Of a stretch of 64,000 nucleotides of DNA, positions 32,077 to 43,454 are shown piece by piece (position 1 is the first letter of the stretch; each line of letters starts with the position of its first letter). The notes below the pieces were generated by a model, which worked only from the letters and a program-made list of their open reading frames with translations, did no database searches and was not told the origin of the DNA. The stretch is taken from the NCBI RefSeq assembly GCF_023159225.1, contig NC_063167.1, forward strand, positions 71,301,798-71,365,797, written 5' to 3'. The DNA is from Perognathus longimembris pacificus. Taxonomy: Eukaryota > Chordata > Mammalia > Rodentia > Heteromyidae. The translations under genes and the position numbers were made by a program.

Positions 32077-33244
32077 TGGGTGTGTGCACGTGCACACGCA
32101 CATACACTCAACAAACAAAAGATTAGCCTTTGCCATATGGTCCCGCCACCACCATGATCTATCCAAGCCAATGAGCAGCCACACACTGAATCTCTAGCTA
32201 TGAAAGCAGATCTCGCCTCTGTTTATGTCAGATAGTTGGTCAAAATGATGACAAAAGTAGTTAATACACTGGGTGAGAATTTAAATCCCAGCTGCAGGTC
32301 CAACCCAAATTCTAAGTCTGCATCTTATGCTGCTTCCACTGTGGAGCTAAAGCTTGTGAAGAGTGTTTGTTGAATGGCTAAATGACTGAACTGTAGAGTC
32401 AGAGCAGGAATTGAGTTTCTGGGACACCAGGAATGCAGCTACATGCGGTGACATCCATTCTCGGGTGGGGGTGTTTACAAATGGAGTCTGGAGGCCTCAT
32501 GCATCACTTGTGTTACAATAACCTTATCACACTCCGGGTCTCAAAGCAAACTCACCTCCCAGCGCATGTACTCCGAGGCAGCACAGGTGGCTACCGGATG
32601 TCACCTTTTTTTCTCTCCTGCAGAACCTGAGAATTTGCTTGGCTTCAACCTAATCTGAATGGAATGTTTTCTTTTTACTCATACGAGTTTACAAAGATAT
32701 TCCGACCAGTCATTTTTTTCTCTCTCTCTTTCATGAACCCTCCTTTCTTTTCTCTCTTTTTTTTTTCAGAAGAAGACACAACATTTGAAATCAGCTATTA
32801 GCCTGTCTGAAGTGATGTAGAGAGGGAATAGTTGTATAAGAATGCTTATAAAATTCTTGCAGAAACTGGAAATAAGTTGGAAACATTAACAGCAAACCCT
32901 AGCTCGGCTTACACATCATTAAATAAAGAGTCTCTCACACATAAGTGCCATTTAAGGCAGACCTTGCATGGCCTGGCCTTTGGGGCAAAACCACCCACCC
33001 GCGTGGCTACCATTGTGCCTTGACTAGGCCTGGCTCTCATCTGGTAAACTAAGTGCCAGAAGCTGATCCAAGTTGACAGCTTGGGACAATCTGGCCAAAG
33101 TCTTGGTTTCTCCAAACTCTTTCTGTCCTTTGCCCCCCACAACAACACTGGGACTTAGGTTGGCAGGTATAGTCTTCCCTGTTTAGAGAGAACTTTCTAA
33201 AATTTTCTAGAGCTTATAAATGAACAGGGACCCATTTTTTTCCC
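32077..33244. other. Unique sequence, nothing recognised
   Basis: More than 1.1 kb free of SINEs apart from a short CT/T-rich patch at 32716-32768. No exon recognised. Confidence 0.4.
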
Positions 33245-33552
33245 CCTTAAGCAGACAAAGCAGTTTATTTGAAAGACAAAGTGGCGTACAGACTCTCTGT
33301 GGAGAGGGGCCCAGAGCTGGGTCCAGTGGCATCCTCTTCTCCAGGGGCCATTATTATAGTCTGGGCTCCTTCTCTGGGCTTTGCACTGGTTGGTTGATGG
33401 CTTGTGTTTGTGCCACTCTGGCTCCTTTCATTGGTTGAGCAAGAACCCAAGGCATTATGGGAAGAAGGTGGGCCATGTGGGGCCACATATTGTCTGCTAC
33501 ACGGTCTATCCATCATTTTTATCCATCTCTCTAACTGATGAGGCCTAACTTT
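33245..33552 (-). mobile_element. Probable antisense retroviral LTR
   Basis: Read on the minus strand it has a purine-rich tract just upstream (about 33553-33572), a CAAT box (complement of 33428-33436), a TATA-like 'ctataataatgg' (33349-33360) and AATAAA (33264-33269). That is the order and spacing of an LTR. The family is not identified and no TSD was found. Confidence 0.5.
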
Positions 33553-33780
33553 CCCTCGCTCCTCTCTCAGATTGCACCCACCCCTCTGCCTTAGGGGAGG
33601 AGAGCAGCCACTCTAGCTGCTTCCTGCTGAGAGGAGGAGTGGCGTTTGGCCCCTGGGACCCTCTGGAGGGGTCTTTTAGGTAGATAGAAGGGGGTCCATC
33701 CACAACAAGACTCCAGAGGGAAGTTCACATGAAGCTTTCTGTCCATGACTACAGGTGGCTTGACAGACCCCAATCTAGAG
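33553..33780 (-). pseudogene. Possible retroviral internal 3' end (env-tail-like)
   Basis: It lies directly upstream of the putative LTR on the minus strand, with a short open frame (33591-33773) followed by a purine-rich tract like a polypurine primer. It may be the decayed end of an env region. This rests on position more than on clear homology, and nothing functional is implied. Confidence 0.28.
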
Positions 33781-34702
33781 GAACAAAGTTAACATGCAGG
33801 TTCAGAGTATAAGGGCGAAATATTAGCAGAATTATTACGCAAGCTAGGGAAAGGCAACAGGCAAGACAACAGGACCAGATAGACATTCCTTCAGAAGAGC
33901 CATCCCTTTTGGTAGCTATGGCAGACACTCCATAGGGGCCTCCTGAGAATGAAGGAACTCATATTCAAGACTGGGATGGGCCATCTGAGCTCTTGTCCAC
34001 AGTCTTCCTCAGTGAAGTCTGAAGGTGTGCGCTACAGCCCACACTCCACCTAAGGAAGGATGGAGGGCCATGGAGGAAGGGTGTGCAGGTACCTCAACCT
34101 GCTCTCTCTGCCTTTGAGACAAGATAGGCTAAGGTCTTGCTGTACCTTCCCAGGCCCTGTCTTCGAGCTCTTTTCTCTTCCTGTGTCATGGTACTGAGGC
34201 CTGCCTCCCTTCCACAGATATGGAAAAACAATGTTCTCAAAGGTTCTGCCTCCTGCTGGCCATATTCAAGCAGAAGCTTCTTGAACTTTCTAGAATCACG
34301 ATGAGAATCAAAATGGACTCAGCATAGCAATAGCATCCAGGATGTTAATTGCAAGTGATCCTTCCTCCCTCTAGTCTACTTCTTCCATTTTGAGCCACCT
34401 GCTGTGTGGGAAGATGATTTGTTGGTCGTGGAGAGACAGCAGTGGACAAAGCAAACAGTGGATCATTGTAAAGGATATGGAGATGTAGAAGATCTGGAGA
34501 CACTGCATATGCACATGTGACACTGGTATGTAGTGCTGTACTGTGCATAGTTTGGTATATCCATTGGTGCTAAGTATACTTGGAGCACAAAGCCAACAGC
34601 TGCTGTGCGAAGTTGCCACAGAAGCCTCAGTAAAGCCAGTGTCACTCATATGTTCTGGAACATAGGAAAGGAAATTAGAAATAAAAACAGAATGAACTTC
34701 TT
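33781..34702. other. Unassigned sequence, possibly more retroviral remnant
   Basis: No SINE and no recognised protein homology. A weak CTCF-like match lies at 34246-34261. This may be old internal retroviral sequence or ordinary unique DNA. Confidence 0.3.
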
Positions 34703-34928
34703 GCTGGGTGCTGGTGGCTCATGTCTGTAATCCTACCTACTCAGAAGACTGAGATCCAAGTATTGAGGTTGGAAGCCAGCCTGGGCAGACAAATCTGAGA
34801 CTCTTATCTCTAGCTAACCAGCAAAAACCTGGAGGTAGAGGTGTGGCCCAAGGGGTAGAGAGCTAACTTTGAGCAAAAAAGTCAAGAGAGATTGCCTAGG
34901 CTTCTGAGTTCAAGCCCCAGTACCAGTG
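34703..34928 (+). repeat. B1-Geo composite SINE
   Basis: Direct full-length copy: 'gtgctggtggctcatgtctg', 'gtgtggcccaaggggtagag', 'agttcaagccccagtaccag', then a short CA/CG tail. Confidence 0.87.
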
Positions 34929-36049
34929 TGCACACGCGTGCACACACATTTCTATTTTCTTTCTTTAAAAATTGCTACAGTCGCCACCAAGCATCTCTGC
35001 TAAAGCATTGCATTGTTTCTCCACATTTTCTTGAATTTAGCACACCTGAAAGCAGCAATTGTTAAGCTCATACACAGCAGTTGCTCTGCAGTCTGTTCCG
35101 GAGATGTGTTTTGTCTGTGTGGCAGGATCATGGCTCTCCTAAGTTCCCAATGCTTGTTGGCCTCTGCCACCATCTACATGCTGAAAGATGAAGTGCTCAA
35201 TTTTCCCAGTAAGCTTTCCATTCTGGCTTTGGCCCTGTCCTTCCAGAAGTTCTAAGCTAGCTGCTAAATCTTCTGACCCTGTGGTGGGTCCCTGCCACCA
35301 GGTCGGTGCCATGAGTCTGGGCTTGCTGAAAGCCTGAGGCTGGCGTGTCGTCCGTATTTCAGCACTAGAGGACACTCCAAGCCCAGGGTGGTCACATACC
35401 TGAGGGTGGCATGTTCAGGGCAGAGCCTCTGTCTCAGAGTGGGGCAAGGCCCGACCCTTTCCTTCCTATAGTCACTGGGTATTAGTCAGGCACTGCCGGA
35501 TTCTGCCCAGCACTGGGCTTCACTATGAAAGGTTCAAATCTGGCCTCCTTAGGAACCCTTTGTTTCTCTCTGTCCTCCTGCCTCAAGCAGTTGCTGACTC
35601 TGTACACAGTGCTCCTGGGGCTCTGAGAAGGATGGGGAGGGTAAAACAGCAACCCTGCAAAGCCATTGCCTCCCTTTCGATCTGTTTCTCATCCCTTCTT
35701 GCCGGCTCTGTGCACTGGGACGCTGACTCTGTGGAATGCAGCTCCTGGCCTCCCTTGGCCTCGGTCAGTGGGTCAGCAGCAGATAGAAGTGCAGAGGAGG
35801 AGCAAGCTGCTAACAGCCCCACTTCCTCTCAACTTTGCTGCAGTGCCGGTAGCCCTGCCTCTCTCCAGGCAAGCCTTGCTGCGCACAGGTAACCCCTCCC
35901 ACCTCTGCCCCTGTAGGCCAAAGGATGATATGATTGCTACCGTTCCTTCCTGCTGCTGTTGGTTTCTGGGTATTTCTTATGACCTGGCCATGACCTACCT
36001 CTGTGATTAGTCTTTTCATTAATTTCTTTCTTAATTAAAAAAAAATTTA
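34929..36049. other. Unique sequence, nothing recognised
   Basis: About 1.1 kb of apparently single-copy DNA. Open frames of up to 114 codons overlap on both strands, and none is recognisable. Confidence 0.4.
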
Positions 36050-36265
36050 GGTACCCATACTGGGTCTTGAACTCAAGGGCCTTGTGAGCCCCCTTGCCTT
36101 TTTCACTGAGGGCTGGCACTCTACCACTTGAGTCACACCTACACTTTTAGCTAGTTAATTGAAAAGCCTCATGAATTCATCTTCCTTGGCAGGCTTTGAA
36201 CCATGGTCCTCAGATCTCAGTCTCCCGAGCACCTAGGATGACAGGTGTGAGCCACAGGCCCTGGC
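36050..36265 (-). repeat. B1-Geo composite SINE
   Basis: Reversed copy: 'tgggtcttgaactcaagggc', 'ctaccacttgagtcacacct', 'tggtcctcagatctcagtct'. Confidence 0.86.
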
Positions 36266-37474
36266 AGATGTACTTAACTCAGAGTAGAATCATTGATTGG
36301 AAGGCGTCTGGAAATTTTAAGACAACAGATACTGCCCCCCTCTCAATACTCCCTCAAAAGCAAAGCCAAGTTTTGAAATAACAGACATAGCTTCAAGTAC
36401 ATTCTAGATGTCATTGCTGATTTAAAGCCAATTTAATAGTTTTGAGCCATAAAACACATTCCAACTCACTTTGTGCCAAAAATGATCACATGTGGCATAA
36501 CTGGATTCAGGAGGTCCTGGGGAGTGGGGGTGACTGCTTTCCCAAGAGTGATTCTCAGAAAAAAGAAATCCTTTCCACCTCCAGCTTTATTCCAGTTCTT
36601 GCTGTGCCACAGAAGAATGTGTCCACCAGCGGCCTCTCTCCTGCTCCACAGATACCACACATTTCCCCGCTGGGCAGAATGATCTAGAGTGTGCCTCTTC
36701 TCTGGCCCCCAATCAGGGATGATCAGGCCAAGGCCATCTCACTGTCCAGCCACTGCTATATCCAGGCCCCTTCCAGGGGGCTCTGAATCCCAGGTGAATC
36801 CTGGGTAGGAGCTAAGCTTATGGCTCTGACACAAGCTTTATAATTCAACGAGGGCTGAATTCAGGGGTTCTTCCACTCTGGGACTCCAAGAGGAAAGGAA
36901 GGTATAAAATGGTATAAAATGGCTCCAGTATTTTCCTTAAAGGATCTTCTAGGCTGACAGGAGGGAGAAATGAAGAATGAATCAGAGCTTAGTACAGTGT
37001 GTGCATGGACGGGGATGTGCTCAGGAGCTTCTGGAACGTGAACCTGGCTGAGGGAGGCAGACAGTCCAGGAAAAGACCTCCCTAAGCTGTGCCTTGTTGG
37101 GTCCAACAAATGTAGCCATGCACAGTGGGGGGAAGAAGGGCATTATGGGTAGAGAAGGCCATTATGGGCTTATGGAAAACAATAGGTGTAAGAGAGAGAA
37201 AAGCGATAAACAGACCAGTATTCCTTGACCTTCAATTCTCTTGAGTATTTCTTTGAGGATGGGAAGAAGAGAGCTGAGGCAGAGAGAAAGGCAGTAGCTA
37301 ATGTCACAGAGATTCAACTTAGGGAACGTTTTCTGTAAAGAGGAGAATTACATTTTCACAGGATGGATAGCAGCAGATGGCTATTGATGAAGATTTGGAT
37401 TTGCTATGATTTCTGTTGTAACTCTTCAACTCTGCTACTATATAGCACAAAACCCAAATGAATCAAAATGTGTT
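36266..37474. other. Unique sequence with small tandem duplications
   Basis: About 1.2 kb without SINEs. 'ggtataaaat' is duplicated in tandem at 36901-36920. A weak MIR-like stretch lies near 37245-37320. Confidence 0.35.
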
Positions 37475-37553
37475 ACCCAGCACCAAGATTTGAACTCAGG
37501 ACTGTGCAATTACTGGGCTGGTGCTCTGCCATTTGAGCCACTGCTCCAGCTAA
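37475..37553 (-). repeat. B1-Geo SINE, Geo fragment
   Basis: 'gatttgaactcaggactgtg' and 'tctgccatttgagccactgc' only; the rest of the element is absent. Confidence 0.7.
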
Positions 37554-37757
37554 ATCATAGGAAAATGTAAATCAAGGGTTGGCCTGTGAGCTGGAACATG
37601 TAGATCTCTGCTGCAAATAACAATCACCCACTCTGACCAAGGTGACTCCCACATTTGCCCAGGACCACTCCACTTAACATAAAAAGTCCTAGACCCTGGG
37701 AAGCAATTCAGTGCCACGGAACCCAAGACAGCTGCTCACCTACAAAAACTTATTGAA

Positions 37758-37761
<4 letters not shown>

Positions 37762-37808
<47 letters not shown>
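37762..37808. repeat. (CA)n microsatellite
   Basis: About 23 uninterrupted CA units, not visibly attached to a SINE. Confidence 0.97.
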
Positions 37809-37811
<3 letters not shown>

Positions 37812-38423
37812 TGCAGGCCCTACTTTTGATTCAATGAACCAAAATCTGGGTTTGGGGGAGCTCCAGGTGTTAGGGTCCATCTCCAGGTAAGGGAGCTCCA
37901 GGTCAGTTGGCCTGCTCTCTCTGTGCACTAAGGGCAGAGTAGGGCCCACACAATCCGTGTTCAGGGCTGGGCAGGACCCCAGCAGGGGAGAGACCAGAGG
38001 AGCCTCCCTTTTTTACCCTATGTCAGTGTTTAGAAATCCCACATGGAGTGGGGACCGAGCGCTGGGCTGGAGTCACAGCTATAGGTCTGGTTACGGCAGG
38101 AGTACAGATGAAGGAAGTGAGTGGAAGGGAAGATAAACTTGGGGCCCAGATGTCAAGTTTGGGGAGCTTTCCACAGTCAGTCCCTATCAGCAATAACTCC
38201 ACGAAGCCTGCTCTACAATCTGCCTTCGGGAAGCAGCAGGTGTTTCTCTTTTGCTCCCAAATGGCAAGTGTTTGACTGGACAAACAGAGTTTATACTCAC
38301 AGAAATCTTCATGCTCGCCTTCCTCAGCCTCTTTCTCATTTCAGTGTGCAGCCCCTGGGGAATTTTCCACTTAAGTACAAAAGCGTTGCTTATCTTCTGG
38401 ACTGTTCATTTCCAAAGCTGGTG
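37809..38423. other. Unique sequence, nothing recognised
   Basis: No gene or repeat supported. Confidence 0.4.
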
Positions 38424-38600
38424 AGAGACTTGAGGATCACAGCTTGAAGTTACCCTGGGGAGGAAAGTCAGTGAGACTCTTATCACCAATCAACCATCAA
38501 AAACCAGTTGTGGAGTTGTGTCTCAAGTGGTACTGTGCCATCCTTGAGGAAAAAAAAAGCTGAGAGAGAGACTGCCCAGGTCATGAGCTAAGTTCTAATA

Positions 38601-38602
<2 letters not shown>
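38424..38602 (+). repeat. B1-Geo SINE, 5'-truncated
   Basis: Starts at 'gacttgaggatcacagcttg' and continues through 'gtcagtgagactcttatcac' and a decayed Geo half into (CA)n. Confidence 0.8.

Positions 38603-38643
<41 letters not shown>
38603..38643. repeat. (CA)n microsatellite at a SINE tail
   Basis: Twenty CA units continue from the SINE 3' end. Confidence 0.97.
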
Positions 38644-38645
<2 letters not shown>

Positions 38646-38951
38646 CAATATATCAAAACCCAAACTTATAGCACAGATTATTTGAATTACATAAAAATCC
38701 TTAATGTTTACAATCAGTTCTCCTATGTACACTGAAGAGTTTATTTATGAGCCATTAAGTCCATAAGCTGCCATTAGCCAATATTACTGCCTACCGTCAA
38801 ACAAGAAATAATCAAGAATAAAGATAAAACATTTTAAAGCAGTGGGAAAAATGAATAGCCTCATAGTACATTAAATTAAACGGCTCCTCTGTCTATGGCT
38901 GGAGTTGGAATTCTTGCTTTGCTTCCTATTAGATGTATGCATTTTCTTTTC
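38644..38951. other. Unique AT-rich sequence
   Basis: Nothing recognised. Confidence 0.4.
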
Positions 38952-38978
38952 GTGCCAGTACAGGGACCTGAACTCAGG
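38952..38978 (-). repeat. Inverted Geo 3'-end stub
   Basis: 'cgtgccagtacagggacctg' then 'aactcagggct' is the end of a reversed Geo module. It is joined directly to a B1-like half in the opposite orientation. Confidence 0.65.
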
Positions 38979-39193
38979 GCTCATGCCTGTAATCCTAGCT
39001 ACTCAGGAAGCTGAAATATGAGGATTGTGGTTCAAAGTTAGCCTAGGCAAGCAAACCCATGAGATTCTTATCTGCAATTAACCACCAAAAAAAGCTGGAA
39101 GTGGAGGTGTGGCTCAAGTGGTAGAGTGCCAGCCTTGAGCATAAAAGCTAAGGACAACATCCTGGTCCCGAGTTCAAGTTCCTGTAGTGGCAT

Positions 39194-39194
<1 letters not shown>
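38979..39194 (+). repeat. B1-Geo composite SINE
   Basis: Direct copy: 'catgcctgtaatcctagcta', 'gtggctcaagtggtagagtg', 'ttcaagttcctgtagtggca'. Its first bases are replaced by the inverted stub on the left. Confidence 0.86.

Positions 39195-39238
<44 letters not shown>
39195..39238. repeat. (CA)n microsatellite at a SINE tail
   Basis: Twenty-one uninterrupted CA units continue from the SINE tail. Confidence 0.97.
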
Positions 39239-39241
<3 letters not shown>

Positions 39242-39882
39242 CCCATCAACAACAGCTCAAGTAACTCTCCCCTCCCAACAAGTAATGTCTGCTGATCAAA
39301 ACCAAGAAAGGAGTAATTCTTAACACTGAGTTACAATAACAGCAGATCTAAAATAACTTGGATAAAAGGGAGAATCTGCACTTGCCAAAGCCCCAAATAG
39401 CAAACATGTAGCAGCAGGGGCATGTCAGTATGCTGGACTCTGGGGAAACTGAGGTAGGGAAGCTAGGCCTCCTCTCTGGGAGAGGAGAGGGGAGAAAGAA
39501 AGCATGGCCAGGAATCAGCCTTGTCTGAGAAAGTGGGGGTCAGAGAGAGTCAGGGTGAGGCGAGTGGCTTTGAGATGAGTCCCAAAAGGCTCTGTGCTCA
39601 GTGAACGTGTGTGTGAGCGCTATGGGCGCCATCCTCATGCCTTGATGCCAGGCTGGGACTCTGGTACCATGCGCATCCTGCATCATGCGCTTCTGTGTGC
39701 TGCCACCTGGTGGCCAGCTCCATCTCTGCTTTTCTCTGGAACTGGTCCATCTAACCTGGCAGTCAGCAAGGAGAAAGCAGGCAAGGATAGAGGCTATGGG
39801 ACATGGCCAGGGCTGAACCCACCGGGTATGAGTGGAGGGGGGGGGGCTCCATTTCCAGGCCCATGGCTCCAGGCAGAGGGCT
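39239..39882. other. Unique sequence containing a CTCF-like site
   Basis: No SINE. A G10 run lies at about 39838-39847. The motif at 39700-39717 is the only notable element. Confidence 0.4.
39700..39717 (-). promoter_or_regulatory. Candidate CTCF-binding motif
   Basis: On the minus strand the core reads CCACCAGGTGGCAG, which satisfies all 14 positions of CCASYAGRKGGCRS. It lies in unique sequence rather than in a SINE. Binding is not shown. Confidence 0.55.
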
Positions 39883-40070
39883 AGAAGCTGAGATCTGAAG
39901 ATACCAGTTCAAAGCCAGCCCAGGCAGATGTAACTGAGAGATTCATCCCCAATTAACCAGCAAAAAAACAGAAGTGGAGCCCTGAAATGCATGGCAATGT
40001 GAAGCCTTCTGCATAAAAGCCAATGGGCAGTGTCCAAGCCCTGAGTTCAAGCCTCAGTACTGGCACAAAA
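39883..40070 (+). repeat. B1-Geo SINE, diverged
   Basis: 'gaagctgagatctgaagata', 'ttcaaagccagcccaggcag' and 'tgagttcaagcctcagtact' remain. The middle of Geo is rearranged. Confidence 0.8.
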
Positions 40071-40174
40071 AATAAGTAAGATTCTCCATTCAAATTCAAG
40101 ATTTATATGCAATAAGTCCCAGAAGCCCTTCTGGCAGCACAAAAATCCACTGTGAGGCTTTTCTTTTGTTTGTT

Positions 40175-40402
40175 TTTGGTGCTGGTACTGGGGCTTGAAT
40201 TTGGCCTGAGTGTTATCCCTTGACTTTTTTTCTGTTCAAGGATGGCACTCTACCACTTGAGCCACACTTGCTCTTCTGATTTTTTGCTGGTTACTTGGGG
40301 ATGAAAGTCTCATGAACTTTCCTGCCTGGGATGGCTTTCGGTCCTCAGATCCCAGCCTTCTGAGTGACTGGGATTATAGGCGTGAGCCACTGGTGCCTGG
40401 CT
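40175..40402 (-). repeat. B1-Geo composite SINE
   Basis: Reversed full-length copy: 'gtactggggcttgaatttgg', 'ctaccacttgagccacactt', 'gtgagccactggtgcctggc'. Confidence 0.87.
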
Positions 40403-40649
40403 TCACTGTGCTTTCACTCTGTGTTCACACAGGAACACAGTGCACTGGGCATATATGCACATACCTGTATATACACTTGCACTTTATACACAAGCCCCAA
40501 CTATTGCATTATTCCTAACAGACAGGGAAGAATGGATGTTCAGTACTTTACCAAAAAACCATAGAAACGATGAGTCTAATAGGATTGTCACAGTCAGAAG
40601 AAATCAAGAAGGGGTGACCAAAAGGACAGTACAAAATCTATGTATGGCC

Positions 40650-40756
40650 AAGTGTGGTGACATATGCCTGTAATGCCAGCACTCGGGGGACAGAGGCGGG
40701 AGGATTGTGAATTTGAGGGCCGCTTGGGCTGCTTGGTGAAACTATTTTTAAAAATA
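40650..40756 (+). repeat. B1 SINE monomer
   Basis: A true B1-like 7SL-derived unit: 'catatgcctgtaatgccagc', 'gacagaggcgggaggattgt', then an A-rich tail without a Geo half. Confidence 0.75.
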
Positions 40757-40968
40757 AAAGGAAGGAAGGGAGAACGTGAGGCAGGGTGGAAGAGGTAGGG
40801 AGGGAAAGAAGAAAAGAGACAGGGGGAAGGAAGGAGAAAGGGAAAAGAAGAGGTAGAGAGAAAGTGAGAGAGAGAAAAAAGGGGAAAAGAGAGGGATGAA
40901 GTGGGAGGGAGAGGGATGAGGTAGGAGGGAGGAAGAGAGAGAGAGAGAGAGAATGTGAAAGAGAGAGC
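40757..40968. repeat. Purine-rich GGAA/GA array at a B1 tail
   Basis: About 210 bases of G/A-rich sequence with GGAA and GA units follow the B1 tail. Confidence 0.88.
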
Positions 40969-41901
40969 CTGCAACAGAACAACTTGAGCCAAGAGGAAGG
41001 GAAAGTTGAGAGGTTTAGCTCCCCGTCAGCGTGGGGGAGAACAGAGCTGCAGCCTGCTGGCCTATGACCTAGCACCAGGTCACTCTCTTTATTTTGTAGA
41101 GGAAGAAACTGAGGCTTGCTCGCCCAGGTCTACGTTATACCGAAGCTGCTCTGAGAAATCACTGGGTGGAATTATTTTATTGGTGATTCGATCAGGTCTT
41201 CTTGCAAACACTGAGCTGTCCCTACTCTCTCCTGATTTTATTGATTTATTTTTCAAGCATTCCTAGCAAGAAGGCTGTTGTCATAAAGCAGGTTCTCTGG
41301 CTGGATGTCAGGGAATTGAATGAGGCAGAGCTCATGGAGGACCCAGCCAGGGCGAGCTGACACCAGACGTATCCCCTCCAACCGAACAATCCTGGTTTGA
41401 GTCTGAAAGGGCACAGCTGGGTCTGGGCGGCTGGCTGGGTGCCCTGACCTCCCATGCCCATCGCTGAATCTGCAGTGGGAAGGGAGGAGGCTGGCGCTGC
41501 TTTTGATTAGTCCGCTGGCCCTGCCAGCGTGAGATGTCCTCTCCCTAGACAACTCCGTGTTTCTCACGGACCCACCATCTGCTCTCAGCCACTTGGGACG
41601 AGGCTGTGCTCCAGGCTCCACCCTGCCCACTCCTGACCTGGAAACCAGGCAGGGCGAGTCGGGGACTCTGTCCTTTCTCCGCCCTCCTTCTCTGGCATAG
41701 CTACTGCCTCCCCAGCTCTCCAGCCGTCATCTAGGGTCCTGCAATTGTCACGGAGCTGGGATTGGACAAGTAGCTGTGGCACGGTGTCACCCCCAGCTCC
41801 TCCTGGGGAGCAAACACTCAGAGAAGAGGGGCCCAGACTCAGGTGCAGTTTGCAGAAACAGCTCATGTCATACTGTAACAATTCAGATCCCAACAATGTC
41901 C
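40969..41901. other. Unique sequence with one possible MIR
   Basis: Apparently single-copy. 'tagaggaagaaactgaggct' at about 41096-41115 looks like a reversed MIR core. No exon recognised. Confidence 0.4.
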
Positions 41902-42109
41902 TCTGGCTGGGTGCACTCCTGTAATCCTGGCCACTCGGGAGCTGAAGATTGCAGACCAGAGCCAGGCCTGGCAGATAAACCTGACTCATTTCCAGCTAAC
42001 CAGCAAGAAGTCGTAAGGGAGTCATGGCTAAAGTGGCAGAGCACCCGCCTTGAGCAGAAAAGCCAAGCAAGTGTGCGAGACCCTGAGTTCAAGTCCTAGT
42101 ACTGGTGCG
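41902..42109 (+). repeat. B1-Geo composite SINE
   Basis: Diverged direct copy: 'tcctgtaatcctggccactc', 'catggctaaagtggcagagc', 'agttcaagtcctagtactgg'. Confidence 0.82.
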
Positions 42110-42133
42110 CACACACACACACACACACACACA
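42110..42133. repeat. (CA)n microsatellite at a SINE tail
   Basis: Twelve CA units continue from the SINE 3' end. Confidence 0.95.
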
Positions 42134-42519
42134 ATGTTCCTTGCAACTTCATGTGTTAAAGATTTAGAGGGAGCTATTGGGAAGTGGTAGAAACTTCCAG
42201 AAGTAGAGTTTAGTTGGAGAGAGTTGGGTTATTGGAGTGTACCCTCAGACTCCCCCCCCCCCCCCCACCATTCTCTCTCTCTTCCAATCATGATACACAA
42301 CTCTGTCACAGGCACAGAAAGCCACAGGGACAAGCAACCATGGGCCGAAGCTTCTGAAAATGTGAGCAAACAAGCCACACCTCCTTGTTGACTCAGCCAT
42401 TTTGTCAATGCATTGGGAAGTAGAGGATTATTACAAGTGCCGTCATGGTGGTATGTGTGTGTGCACGTGCAGGTATGTATATGCACAGGTGAGTGTGCCA
42501 GTACTAGAGCAGTCCCTAA
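42134..42519. other. Unique sequence with a poly-C tract
   Basis: Holds a C-rich run at about 42252-42267 and a TG-rich patch at about 42451-42480. Nothing else recognised. Confidence 0.4.
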
Positions 42520-42531
42520 GACTCCACTTTT

Positions 42532-42731
42532 TTTCTTTGCCAGTCCTGGGCCTTGGACTCAGGGCCTGAGCACTGTCCCTGGCTTCTTTTTGCTCAAGGC
42601 TAGCACTCTGCCACTTGAGCCACAGCGCCACTTCTGGCCGTTTTCTATATATGTGGTACTGGGGAACCAAACCCAGGGCTTCATGTATATGAGGCAGGCA
42701 CTCTTGCCACTAGGCCATATCCCCAGCCCAG
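42532..42731 (-). mobile_element. IDL-Geo SINE
   Basis: Reversed full-length copy close to the consensus of this window. The 12-bp TSD ('gactccactttt' / 'gagtccactttt') is at 42520-42531 and 42732-42743 with one mismatch. Confidence 0.93.
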
Positions 42732-42743
42732 GAGTCCACTTTT

Positions 42744-43221
42744 GAGTGGAGTACTCTGGGTATTTTCTGTCCTGCTCCTGCAGTTTCTTCCTCTCATGTC
42801 CTTCCTCTTCTGCATAGAACTTGCTTTCAAAGACGTGGCTACGTTTTCAGGTGCCCGCTGTAGTTCCCTTTCTGCACCAGCATGCTTGCACTGCTGCAGC
42901 CGGGGTGGATGAGCAGAGGAAGAGGCCTGTCTGGGTCCCCAGTTCCAGGGACATCCTGTGAAAGCTGTGGTGATGCTTTCGCACCTGCAGAGTCCCAGGT
43001 TGATGGACACAGCACAGTCTTTCCCACATCTCCTTCTCTTAAGTGCCAACAGTCCACTATCATTAAAGACCCCTGTCAGTAAAATAAGTTCACACCCTCC
43101 CATGCCTCATAGTAAAGATTGTATTTCAATATGGAAGCCTTGGGGGTCACCATTTAGATGAAGGACATCAATCACTATAGTTTCTGGGAAAACATTTCTC
43201 TTTCCTTACTATTATTTTTTG
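42744..43221. other. Unique sequence, nothing recognised
   Basis: No gene or repeat supported. Confidence 0.4.
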
Positions 43222-43434
43222 TGTGCTAGTCCTGGAACTTGAACTCAGGGTCTGGGCGCTGTCCTTGAACTTTTGTGTTCAAGGCTGGTGCTCTACCACT
43301 TCAGCCACAGCTCCACTTCCAGCTTTTTGGTGATTAATTGGAGATAATAGTCTCATTGACCTTTCTGCCTGGGCTGACTTTGAATGATGATCCTCAGACC
43401 TCAGCCTACTGAGTAGCTAGGGTTACAAGCATGA
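43222..43434 (-). repeat. B1-Geo composite SINE
   Basis: Reversed full-length copy: 'acttgaactcagggtctggg', 'ctaccacttcagccacagct', 'tgatcctcagacctcagcct'. An IDL-Geo copy sits just beyond its 5' head. Confidence 0.87.
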
Positions 43435-43454
43435 GACAGATCTCCTTTATTTTT

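Noticed and set aside
33591..33773. A functional retroviral env gene
   Set aside because: Only a 60-codon fragment next to a putative LTR, with uncertain homology; at most a decayed remnant.
34246..34261. A third CTCF-like motif (minus-strand CCAGCAGGAGGCAG)
   Set aside because: It has an A at the usually G/T position before GGC, so it is weaker than the other two; not listed as a site.
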